Program-made: the position numbers and the translations under genes
The notes under the pieces: model-generated
The model's input: the letters and a program-made list of their open reading frames with translations, nothing else
What the model was told of the DNA's origin: nothing
The model's database searches: none
DNA from: Bacillota bacterium
GTDB taxonomy: Bacteria > Bacillota > Clostridia > Saccharofermentanales > UBA5734
Assembly: GCA_023438965.1 (NCBI GenBank)
Contig: JAEXPB010000552.1
Location: 1 to 5,422 of the forward strand
Direction: 5' to 3'
Length of the DNA: 5,422 nt
Shown here: positions 1 to 5,388 of the stretch, piece by piece
Layout: each line of letters starts with the position of its first letter
Position numbering within the stretch: the first letter of the stretch is position 1

Positions 1-1
1 G

Positions 2-1045
2 TTCGACACTATCATCCAGTTTATCGGCTATGCGCGGAATGAAGCCGAATTCACCAAGCTGGTCCAAATAGGTGAGGCACGTTTCCGGGCGCTGAACCAG
101 CTTTATGACGCCTATCAGAGCTATCCGGGCATCAACAATGTCAAGACGATCAATGACCAGGCCGGTCAAAAGCCGGTCCAGGCCGCCCCGGAGTTAATCG
201 ATTTGATCAGCAAGTGCCTGACCTGGAACCGGACAATTTCCGACAAGACGAATATCGCCCTCGGCGATGTGATCCTGCTCTGGCAGTCCTACCGGGACAA
301 AGCCCTGGAAGACCCGGCTAAGGCAGCGGCGCCGACTGCCGGCGAATTGGCAGCGGCCCTGGCGCACACCAGCCTGGATTCGATTAGGGTTGATGCCGGA
401 GCCGGCACTGTCTTTTTAAATGATCCGGCGACCCGGCTGGACTTGGGCGCTGTGGCCAAGGGATATGCCACCGAGCTGGTGGCCCAGGAGCTGATCGCTG
501 CCGGTGCCGAATCGATGATCATCAATGCCGGCGGCAGCAATGTCCGGTTGATCGGCCAGCCGCGCGGCAATCGCCCGGCCTGGAATATTGGCCTGCAAAA
601 TCCCTATGCCTTGCTGCCTGATCCAATTGCCGCCCCCGGACCGACGCCGGCTGCCGCCAATCCGACGGTACCGAACGAAACCAAGCAGACCGGGCTGACA
701 GTCCAGACCGACAATTCGTCGGCAACCTTTGCCACGCTGAGTGCCAACCGGACCTCGGTGGTAACCAGCGGCGACTATCAACGTTATTATCTGGCCGGCA
801 ACACCGTCTACCATCACCTGATCGACCCGGCGGACGGTCAGCCGACCCATTATTACCGGGCGGTCACCGTGGTCACCGCGGACAGCGGTCTGGCCGACTT
901 CCTTTCCACGGCGCTGTTCCTGCTGCCTTATACGGAGAGCCGGGCACTGGTGGAGAAGCTGGGCCAGATTGAAGCAATCTGGGTTTTCCCTGGCGGCCGG
1001 GTGGAAATGACCGCTGGACTGATTGGCCAAATTGAGCTATCCTGA
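2..1045 (+). CDS. apbE: FAD:protein FMN transferase (ApbE family), 5'-truncated by the window edge
   Basis: ApbE enzymes attach FMN from FAD covalently to Thr/Ser of target flavoproteins such as RnfG/NqrC-type subunits, normally on the outer face of the membrane. The frame is open to the left edge, so the 347 visible residues lack the start and any signal peptide or lipobox. The visible part begins FDTIIQF, which resembles the family's first core strand. Other landmarks, numbered from the first visible residue, are YPGINNVKTIN (41-51), KTNIALGDV (82-90, the clostridial form of the 'TdGafdptv' block), LDLGAVAKGYA (146-156), NAGG (175-178), GLQNP (197-201), TSGDYQRYY (255-263), HHLIDP (271-276) and the metal-site region DSGLADFLSTA (294-304). 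A Pro/Ala-rich stretch at about 202-235 looks like an extra loop. A TTG codon at 203 is not the true start, because family homology continues upstream of it. The identification is secure; the protein substrate is unknown. Confidence 0.93.
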   Translation, partial: FDTIIQFIGYARNEAEFTKLVQIGEARFRALNQLYDAYQSYPGINNVKTINDQAGQKPVQAAPELIDLISKCLTWNRTISDKTNIALGDVILLWQSYRDKALEDPAKAAAPTAGELAAALAHTSLDSIRVDAGAGTVFLNDPATRLDLGAVAKGYATELVAQELIAAGAESMIINAGGSNVRLIGQPRGNRPAWNIGLQNPYALLPDPIAAPGPTPAAANPTVPNETKQTGLTVQTDNSSATFATLSANRTSVVTSGDYQRYYLAGNTVYHHLIDPADGQPTHYYRAVTVVTADSGLADFLSTALFLLPYTESRALVEKLGQIEAIWVFPGGRVEMTAGLIGQIELS

Positions 1046-1072
1046 ATGGAATGTCTTGCTGCCGAGGTGTGA

Positions 1073-1669
1073 ATGTCGCGATTATCATTGACCATGTTTT
1101 TGGTCCTGACAGCCATCTTCATCCTGCTCGGATTCATCAGCCCGTTTTTGGCGCCGTTGAATCTGCTGGTGCGCAGCTATGTCGACAGCAAACGCGACAT
1201 GCGCCTGAGACCGCTGATGATCCTGACCCACCGCTATAATGATGTCCTGTCGCTGTCCGTTCAGCTCATCCTGCTGGCCCTGCTGCTCGGTCTGCTATAC
1301 GGCGACTGGAAGCGGGCCATGGTGCTGTTGTCCGCCATGTTCATCCAGACCACCGTAGTCAGCTTCTGCAAGCGGCTGTCATCCATAGACCGGCCGCCGC
1401 AGCTGATCACCCATGTGGTCATGACCTCCGGATCCTATCCCAGCGGCCACAGCACAGCCAGCCTGACCTTTGCCCTCCTGGTGCCGACCGTGCTGATGCC
1501 CTATATACCATTGGGACTGCTGATCACCCTGGCTGTCTACCTGCTCGGGGTGGCCCTGCTGACGGCTTACGGCCGGCTTTACCTGGATGTGCATTGGCTG
1601 ACGGACATCATCGGCGGCTGGTCGTTGGCCGGAGCAACCTACCTGCTCAGCCTGGCCTTCCTGGCGTAA
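1073..1669 (+). CDS. PAP2-family membrane phosphatase
   Basis: This is a 198-residue integral membrane protein of the type 2 phosphatidic acid phosphatase superfamily. Members remove phosphate from lipid phosphates, for example phosphatidate, phosphatidylglycerol phosphate or undecaprenyl pyrophosphate. All three signature motifs are present: K100-x6-R107-P108 (KRLSSIDRP), P123-S124-G125-H126 (YPSGHS), and R168-x5-H174-x3-D178 (GRLYLDVHWLTD). The third motif has Gly where Ser usually precedes Arg. H126 and H174 would be the phosphoryl acceptor and general acid/base. Hydrophobic segments at about 5-27, 60-76, 82-98, 127-145, 147-165 and 179-197 fit a roughly six-helix bundle. The ATG at 1073 has GAGG five bases upstream (1064-1067). 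It begins 27 bases after the apbE stop with no obvious promoter between, so the two are probably co-transcribed. The substrate cannot be told from sequence; an undecaprenyl-pyrophosphatase role is possible but unproven. Confidence 0.92.
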   Translation: MSRLSLTMFLVLTAIFILLGFISPFLAPLNLLVRSYVDSKRDMRLRPLMILTHRYNDVLSLSVQLILLALLLGLLYGDWKRAMVLLSAMFIQTTVVSFCKRLSSIDRPPQLITHVVMTSGSYPSGHSTASLTFALLVPTVLMPYIPLGLLITLAVYLLGVALLTAYGRLYLDVHWLTDIIGGWSLAGATYLLSLAFLA

Positions 1670-1698
1670 TGACCGGGCCGGGCTGCGGCAGCCGGTCA
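1670..1698 (+). terminator. Possible weak hairpin terminator after the PAP2 gene
   Basis: Immediately after the PAP2 stop codon, TGACCGG (1670-1676) is matched by its exact reverse complement CCGGTCA (1692-1698). A nested alternative is GGCTG (1681-1685) with CAGCC (1689-1693). No run of T follows, only TTT at 1707-1709, so this is not a classic intrinsic terminator. It may be a partial barrier or an mRNA 3'-end stem. It is placed just ahead of the next promoter, which fits a transcript boundary. Confidence 0.3.
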
Positions 1699-1726
1699 CG
1701 GCGGACTTTCGGCAGCCGGATCTTGC

Positions 1727-1735
1727 TGTTATAAT
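1727..1735 (+). promoter_or_regulatory. Extended -10 promoter for the rRNA methyltransferase gene
   Basis: TGTTATAAT is a perfect extended -10 element (TGn followed by TATAAT at 1730-1735). No good -35 lies at the usual distance; the best candidate is TTTCGG at 1707-1712, which is weak. This is common where a TG extension is present. Transcription would begin near 1742, leaving a leader of only about 14 bases that consists essentially of the ribosome-binding site AGGAGA (1744-1749) and spacer before the ATG at 1756. Confidence 0.65.
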
Positions 1736-1755
1736 AGATCCACAGGAGATAAGCC

Positions 1756-2976
1756 ATGAAAATAATCATGACAACTTTATTTGGCATCGAGGCCCTGACA
1801 GCGGAAGAATTGACCGGCCTCGGCTACGCCAGAGAGAACATCGCGGTCACGGACGGTCAAGTGATGCTGGATGCCGGCGATTTGCCCGGCCAATCTGACC
1901 GGACGGTAGCCGCCGCAGCCCGTCTGAATGTTTTTTTGCGGACGGCCGAACGGGTGCTGGTCCAACTGGCGACCTTTCCGGCGGCCGATTTTGACACACT
2001 TTTCGATTCAACCCGGGATCTGCCCTGGGAAGAATGGCTGGCACCGGGTATAGCCTTTCACATTAACGGATATTCCCGCAAATCGGCTCTTTTCGGCATT
2101 CCGGCTTGCCAGAGCCTGATCAAGAAAGCGATCGTCAGCCGGCTGCTGCGAGTCCGCGGGATGGCCGCCGGCAGCCAGTTGCCGGAGGATCGGACCCGTG
2201 GCCTGGTGCGGATCCAGTTCGGCATCGTCAACGACCAGGTCAGCCTGATGGTCGACACATCCGGTGACGGCCTGCATAAAAGGGGCTACCGGCCGCTGAT
2301 GCATGAAGCGCCGATCAAGGAAACCCTGGCAGCGGCAATGCTGATGGTTTCCCGCTTCCAGCCCTTCAGCGACGAGGCGCTCTTCGACCCTTGCTGCGGA
2401 TCCGGCACCCTGCCGATTGAGGCCGCTTTGATGGCCGGCCAGGTTGCGCCTGGCCTGAACCGCGCTTTCGCCGGCGAATCCTGGTCGGTCATGGGACTGG
2501 CGCCATTCCAGGCTGCCCGTGCCGAGGCCATGGCGGGCATGAATCTTCAGCCGCCGGACCAGCCGTTCATTTTCGGCTCGGACATTTCGCCGCGCGCGGT
2601 CGAACTCGCCCAGGCCAATGCCCGGCGGGCCGGCGTCGACCAGCTGATCCGCTTCCGCCCGGGCGATCTGCTGCAGCTCAAGCTGGCGGATCTGACCAAA
2701 TGGACCGGCTTCAGCCGTCATCTGGTAATCTGCAACCCGCCGTATGGCGAACGGCTGCTCGATGTCCAGCAGGCCGAAGCGATTTATGCCGGCCTGGGGC
2801 GCATTTTCCTGGACCGGGGCATGACCCGGCCCGGTATCCGCCTGTCGGTGATCACCTCGCATGAGCAATTCGAGAATATCGTTGGCGGACGGGCTGACAA
2901 GCGCCGTAAATTGTATAATGGCATGATCAAATGCACGCTGTTTCACTACTTCAAACAAAGGAGACTGGAAAAATGA
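1756..2976 (+). CDS. THUMP-domain class I SAM-dependent rRNA methyltransferase (YpsC/RlmL-like)
   Basis: This 406-residue protein resembles the single-domain Bacillota relatives of the N-terminal half of E. coli RlmKL, such as B. subtilis YpsC. These are predicted to make N2-methylguanosine in 23S rRNA. The N-terminus (MKIIMTTLFGIEALTAEEL) and a THUMP-type region up to about residue 168 would bind RNA. DTSGDGLHKRGYR (167-179) is the conserved linker to the Rossmann-like domain. SAM-binding motif I is FDPCCGSGTLPIEAA (210-224), motif II is GSDISPRAVELA (274-285), and the catalytic motif IV is NPPYGERL (327-334). The C-terminal block KLYNGMIKCTLFHY (385-398) is also typical of the family. Length is normal. 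ATG at 1756 is preceded by AGGAGA with a good spacing. The last bases overlap the next gene by ATGA, so the two are probably translationally coupled. Family assignment is strong; the exact target guanosine is inferred. Confidence 0.93.
   Translation: MKIIMTTLFGIEALTAEELTGLGYARENIAVTDGQVMLDAGDLPGQSDRTVAAAARLNVFLRTAERVLVQLATFPAADFDTLFDSTRDLPWEEWLAPGIAFHINGYSRKSALFGIPACQSLIKKAIVSRLLRVRGMAAGSQLPEDRTRGLVRIQFGIVNDQVSLMVDTSGDGLHKRGYRPLMHEAPIKETLAAAMLMVSRFQPFSDEALFDPCCGSGTLPIEAALMAGQVAPGLNRAFAGESWSVMGLAPFQAARAEAMAGMNLQPPDQPFIFGSDISPRAVELAQANARRAGVDQLIRFRPGDLLQLKLADLTKWTGFSRHLVICNPPYGERLLDVQQAEAIYAGLGRIFLDRGMTRPGIRLSVITSHEQFENIVGGRADKRRKLYNGMIKCTLFHYFKQRRLEK
2912..2919 (+). promoter_or_regulatory. Possible internal -10 element upstream of the nucleotidyltransferase gene
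   Basis: TATAAT occurs at 2914-2919 inside the end of the methyltransferase gene, directly preceded by TG (no intervening base, so not a perfect extended -10). CTGACA at 2894-2899 resembles a -35 but the 14-base spacer is too short. The codons also encode a conserved KLYNG motif, so the match may simply be coding. A weak internal promoter for the downstream gene is possible. Confidence 0.2.
2957..2963 (+). promoter_or_regulatory. Ribosome-binding site that fixes the nucleotidyltransferase start
   Basis: AAAGGAG lies nine bases before the ATG at 2973. This favours that ATG over an in-frame codon at 2931, which would add 14 residues (MHAVSLLQ...) with no family resemblance ahead of the conserved MTGIILAAG start. 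Confidence 0.8.
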
Positions 2977-3728
2977 CTGGCATTATTCTGGCAGCCGGGT
3001 ACGCGACCCGGCTGTACCCGCTGACCCTCAACAAGGCTAAAGCGCTGCTGGATGTGCATGGACGGCCGATTATCGATTATATCGTCGATGAAATGAACAC
3101 CCTGCCTGATTTGAACCAGATCATCGTGGTCAGCAACCATCGTTTTTATGAACAATTCACCGAATGGGCTGCCCAACGCCGCCAGGATGCCGACCGAGAC
3201 AACCTGCCGATCGTTGTGCTGGACGATGGCACAACCAGCGAGCAGGACCGCCTGGGCGCCATTGGCGATATTCAGTTCTGCATCGACAAGATCGGCATCG
3301 ATGAGGATCTCCTGATCATAGCCGGCGACAATCTGTTTACGTATCGCCTGCGGGACGCCTGGCAGCATTTCCGCAGTCATGGCGATGATATGATCCTGGC
3401 CTGCCATCTGCCGCCGGAAGAAGACCTGCACCGCTTTGCGATCGCCGAACTGGACGATCAGGGCATGGTGCTGGATCTGGTTGAGAAACCGGCCGAACCC
3501 AAGACCGATATTGCCGTGTTCGCAACCTACTTTTACCGCCGGGACACGGTTCCGCTGATTGGCCGGTATTTGCGCGAAGGCAACAAGCCGGATGCGCCGG
3601 GCAACTTCCCGGCCTGGTTATTCCGCCGGAAACCGGTTCGCAGTTACCTGTTCCAGGGGAAGTGCATTGATATTGGCACGCCGGAATCCTACGCGGCGGT
3701 GGAAAAAATCTTCCCTGTCCGTCATTGA
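2973..3728 (+). CDS. Sugar-1-phosphate nucleotidyltransferase-like protein (NTP transferase family)
   Basis: This 251-residue cytoplasmic enzyme belongs to the RmlA/GlmU-type nucleotidyltransferase superfamily, which joins a sugar phosphate or similar alcohol phosphate to an NTP, giving an activated NDP precursor and pyrophosphate. The N-terminal nucleotide-binding signature is LAAGYATRLYPLT (6-18), followed by NKAKALLDV (20-28) where K23 would be the usual lysine of the 'PK' pair. Ala22 replaces the usual proline. Other landmarks are a DDGTTSEQDRLGAIGDI block (84-100), the metal-binding GDN (118-120), VEKP (170-173) and DIGTP (233-237). There is no C-terminal left-handed beta-helix, so it lacks an acyl/acetyltransferase half. 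It overlaps the methyltransferase gene by four bases (ATGA). No sugar-biosynthesis genes are adjacent, so nucleotide and sugar specificity (dTTP, CTP or UTP) cannot be assigned. Confidence 0.87.
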   Translation: MTGIILAAGYATRLYPLTLNKAKALLDVHGRPIIDYIVDEMNTLPDLNQIIVVSNHRFYEQFTEWAAQRRQDADRDNLPIVVLDDGTTSEQDRLGAIGDIQFCIDKIGIDEDLLIIAGDNLFTYRLRDAWQHFRSHGDDMILACHLPPEEDLHRFAIAELDDQGMVLDLVEKPAEPKTDIAVFATYFYRRDTVPLIGRYLREGNKPDAPGNFPAWLFRRKPVRSYLFQGKCIDIGTPESYAAVEKIFPVRH

Positions 3729-3747
3729 CGAACACTTAAGAAATTCG

Positions 3748-3756
3748 TGTTATAAT
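3748..3756 (+). promoter_or_regulatory. Extended -10 promoter, probably for proA
   Basis: TGTTATAAT is a perfect extended -10 and is the same 9-mer found before the methyltransferase gene at 1727-1735. TTGACG at 3725-3730, overlapping the upstream stop codon, could be a -35 but the spacer to TATAAT (3751-3756) is 20 bases, longer than ideal. Transcription near 3763 would give proA an unusually long leader of about 195 bases. Confidence 0.6.
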
Positions 3757-3793
3757 AAAAATCGCTTTAAGCCATTAACAGTAGGGTTTTTAG

Positions 3794-3810
3794 CAAATTG
3801 ACAAATTTGT
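3794..3810. repeat. Palindrome CAAATT-GACA-AATTTG with inner ACAAATTTGT
   Basis: CAAATT (3794-3799) and AATTTG (3804-3809) form a perfect inverted repeat around GACA, and ACAAATTTGT (3801-3810) is itself a perfect 10-base palindrome. The repeat overlaps a consensus -35 hexamer, TTGACA (3798-3803), but no acceptable -10 lies 16-19 bases downstream. TATGAT at 3829-3834 is 25 bases away. It could be an operator, a short leader-RNA hairpin, or chance in AT-rich DNA. Confidence 0.35.
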
Positions 3811-3867
3811 GTTCGGTTTTCAGCTGATTATGATGCAGATCGTAACAGAACGTCATACCAGGGGTTT

Positions 3868-3900
3868 GCAGACACGAAACGGCGGAAAGCCTTGTCCTGC
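3868..3900 (+). other. Potential leader-RNA stem-loop upstream of proA
   Basis: GCAG-ACA (3868-3874) can pair with TGT-c-CTGC (3893-3900, one bulged base), and an inner stem GGC (3881-3883) / GCC (3889-3891) closes a GGAAA loop. An internal loop CGAAAC separates the two on one side. No conserved riboswitch or T-box motif was recognised. Short stems of this kind arise by chance, so confidence is low. Confidence 0.25.
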
Positions 3901-3902
3901 AG

Positions 3903-3911
3903 TTATACACA
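3903..3911 (+). promoter_or_regulatory. DnaA box 1, TTATACACA
   Basis: This is an exact match to the DnaA-box consensus TTATnCACA and the same sequence as the R2 box of E. coli oriC. It is the first of three same-orientation boxes that lie within 30 bases. Confidence 0.7.
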
Positions 3912-3914
3912 GAG

Positions 3915-3923
3915 TTTTCCACA
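3915..3923 (+). promoter_or_regulatory. DnaA box 2, TTTTCCACA
   Basis: This is one base from TTATCCACA and is a variant accepted by DnaA in several bacteria. Its start is 12 bases after that of box 1, and it abuts box 3 directly with no gap. Confidence 0.6.
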
Positions 3924-3932
3924 TTATCCACA
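3924..3932 (+). promoter_or_regulatory. DnaA box 3, perfect TTATCCACA
   Basis: This is the perfect high-affinity DnaA-box consensus on the plus strand. It ends 12 bases before the proA Shine-Dalgarno sequence. Bound DnaA here would sit over the proA leader, downstream of the predicted promoter. Confidence 0.75.
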
Positions 3933-3944
3933 TTTCTTATGCCC

Positions 3945-3954
3945 GGAGGTGATC
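3945..3954 (+). promoter_or_regulatory. Very strong ribosome-binding site that sets the proA GTG start
   Basis: GGAGGTGATC is complementary to the conserved 3' tail of 16S rRNA over ten consecutive bases. GGAGG ends eight bases before GTG at 3958. This decides the start: the in-frame TTG at 3892 has no such site and would add 22 residues unlike ProA. Confidence 0.88.
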
Positions 3955-3956
3955 AC

Positions 3957-3965
3957 TGTGGATAC
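3957..3965 (-). promoter_or_regulatory. Inverted DnaA-box-like site over the proA start codon
   Basis: TGTGGATAC is the reverse complement of GTATCCACA, one mismatch (first base) from TTATCCACA. It covers the GTG start codon of proA and its second codon. It is 25 bases past box 3 and in the opposite orientation. Confidence 0.4.
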
Positions 3966-5250
3966 CCGACATCTTGCCCAAAATGCCCGCTTGGCCGCCC
4001 GTCGCATGGCTGTTCTGAACAGCGCAACCAAGAACGCTGCCTTGACAAGGATTGCTGAAGCTCTGGCCGCGGCCGAGTCGCAGCTGCTGGCTGCCAACCA
4101 GCTGGACCTGGACCGCAGCTCGGCGGAGGGATTGGCCGCGCCGCTGCTCAAGCGGTTGAAATTCGATGCCCAAAAACTGACCGATGTGATTGACGGACTG
4201 CAGAGCCTGACCCGCCTGCCGGATCCGGTCGGCCATACCCAGCTGTCAACCCGCCTCGACAACGGCCTCGATCTGTATCGTGTCAGCTGCCCGATCGGCG
4301 TCATCGGCGTCATCTTCGAGTCGCGTCCGGACGCGCTGGTGCAGATATCCGGCCTTTGCTTGAAATCCGGCAATGCCGTGCTCCTGAAGGGCGGCTCGGA
4401 AGCGCTGGCCACCAACCGCGCCCTGACTGAAGTGATTGCGTCCGCCGGTCGGGATGCCGGTCTTCCTGACGGCTGGATCAGCCTGCTCGAAACCCGGGCC
4501 GACGTCGGTCAGCTCCTGGCGCTGGACCAGGAGGTTGACCTGCTGATTCCCCGCGGTTCAAATGAATTCGTCCGCTACATCATGGACCATACCCGAATCC
4601 CGGTGCTGGGTCATGCCGATGGCGTCTGCCATGTGTACATCGATCAGGCCTGTGATCCGGAAATGGCCATCAAACTGGCCATCGACAGCAAAACACAATA
4701 TGTGGCGGTTTGCAACGCCGCGGAAACCATCCTGCTGCATGAGAAACTGGCTGACAGTCTCCTGCCGCGGCTGGCAACCGCCCTGCAGGCCGCCCATGTC
4801 GAGATCCGCGGCTGCGAGCGGATCTGCGCCCGCCTGGGCTGCCAGCCGGTGACGGATTGGCATACGGAGTATCTGGACTATATTGTTTCCCTGAAAATCG
4901 TGCCGGACCTGGAGGCGGCGATAGAGCACATCAACCGCTACGGTTCCGGCCATACGGAAGCCATCGTCACCGGTGACGAGGACGCCGCCCGGCATTTTCT
5001 GCGGGAGGTGGACGCCGGCAATGTCTTCTGGAACTGTTCAACCCGCTTCAGCGACGGGTTCCGCTATGGCTTTGGCGCGGAAGTGGGAATCAGCACCAGC
5101 AAGATCCATGCGCGCGGACCGGTCGGCCTGGAAGGCCTGATGACCTACCAGTACCGACTGCTGGGGCACGGGCAGACGGTCGCCGATTATGCTGCGGGGA
5201 CCAGCCATTTCCGGCATGAGGCAATCGGGAAGGATTATCCGCTGTCCTGA
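3958..5250 (+). CDS. proA: Gamma-glutamyl phosphate reductase (glutamate-5-semialdehyde dehydrogenase)
   Basis: ProA reduces gamma-glutamyl phosphate with NADPH to glutamate 5-semialdehyde, the second step of proline synthesis from glutamate, in the cytoplasm. The 430-residue product has normal length. It shows the family's landmarks: TKNAAL near 24-29, LPDPVG (87-92), GVIGVIFESRPD (114-125, nucleotide-binding region), LLKGGSEA (142-149), IPRGSNEF (197-204), the catalytic cysteine in VAVCNAAET (C252), GHTEAIVT (331-338), and STRFSDGFRYGFGAEVGIST with SKIHARGPVGLEGL near the C-terminus (361-394). Asn-Cys replaces the usual Asn-Ala just before STRF. Start is GTG at 3958, fixed by the ten-base Shine-Dalgarno match. 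proB, its usual operon partner (glutamate 5-kinase), is not in the window. A promoter lies about 200 bases upstream, and a DnaA-box cluster occupies the leader. Confidence 0.97.
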   Translation: MDTRHLAQNARLAARRMAVLNSATKNAALTRIAEALAAAESQLLAANQLDLDRSSAEGLAAPLLKRLKFDAQKLTDVIDGLQSLTRLPDPVGHTQLSTRLDNGLDLYRVSCPIGVIGVIFESRPDALVQISGLCLKSGNAVLLKGGSEALATNRALTEVIASAGRDAGLPDGWISLLETRADVGQLLALDQEVDLLIPRGSNEFVRYIMDHTRIPVLGHADGVCHVYIDQACDPEMAIKLAIDSKTQYVAVCNAAETILLHEKLADSLLPRLATALQAAHVEIRGCERICARLGCQPVTDWHTEYLDYIVSLKIVPDLEAAIEHINRYGSGHTEAIVTGDEDAARHFLREVDAGNVFWNCSTRFSDGFRYGFGAEVGISTSKIHARGPVGLEGLMTYQYRLLGHGQTVADYAAGTSHFRHEAIGKDYPLS

Positions 5251-5311
5251 TCGGCCGGGCTGCGAGCTTCAAGACAATACAGGCGGCTGCCCGGACGCGG
5301 TGGATGTAAAC

Positions 5312-5341
5312 TTGTCGATCCGGCTCCATTAGTGGTACAAT
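5312..5341 (+). promoter_or_regulatory. Promoter for the RpiB-like gene
   Basis: TTGTCG (5312-5317, 4 of 6 to TTGACA) is followed after 18 bases by TACAAT (5336-5341, 5 of 6), which carries an extended TGG (5333-5335). Transcription would begin near 5348, about 40 bases before the start codon. No convincing terminator was found between proA and this promoter; CCGGGC (5255-5260) and GCCCGG (5289-5294) can pair but enclose a 28-base loop with no T-run. Confidence 0.6.
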
Positions 5342-5388
5342 AGGCCAAGATAATGTACATGGTGCGCGGCACCGGAGGGAGAGACCTG

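Larger units (their letters stand above)
3731..3830. other. AT-rich intergenic segment upstream of proA
   Basis: By hand count these 100 bases are about 30% GC, against roughly 60-68% in sampled lines of the flanking genes. The segment contains an extended -10 element, TTGACA at 3798-3803 and several short palindromes. Because it sits beside a cluster of DnaA-box-like 9-mers, it could be an easily unwound element, though promoter DNA is also AT-rich. No gene was seen in it. Confidence 0.6.

Noticed and set aside
416..1030. A 204-codon minus-strand open frame
   Set aside because: It is antisense to apbE, has no recognisable motif and no supporting start context, and is a by-product of high GC.
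1736..1744. AGATCCACA before the methyltransferase gene as a DnaA box
   Set aside because: It has two mismatches in the first two bases of the consensus and no neighbouring boxes; it overlaps the ribosome-binding-site leader and is likely chance.
2008..2958. A 316-codon open frame on the minus strand
   Set aside because: It lies wholly antisense to the methyltransferase gene, whose motifs are unmistakable. Its translation shows no recognisable domain, and long antisense frames are expected in GC-rich genes.
3798..3834. TTGACA with TATGAT as a second proA promoter
   Set aside because: The spacer is 25 bases, far from the usual 16-18, and no acceptable -10 lies at the proper distance.
3830..3952. 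A 40-codon open frame in the proA leader (starts MMQIVTERH), ending with TGA inside the proA ribosome-binding site
   Set aside because: There is no Shine-Dalgarno before its ATG and no proline-codon run expected of an attenuation peptide (only Cys-flanked single prolines), and it reads straight through the DnaA boxes. Treated as chance.
5255..5294. CCGGGC/GCCCGG inverted repeat after proA as a terminator
   Set aside because: The stem is only six base pairs, the loop is 28 bases and no T-run follows.
5353..5360. ATGTACAT palindrome in the RpiB-like leader as an operator
   Set aside because: It is eight bases only, with no flanking symmetry and no known regulator match; expected by chance.
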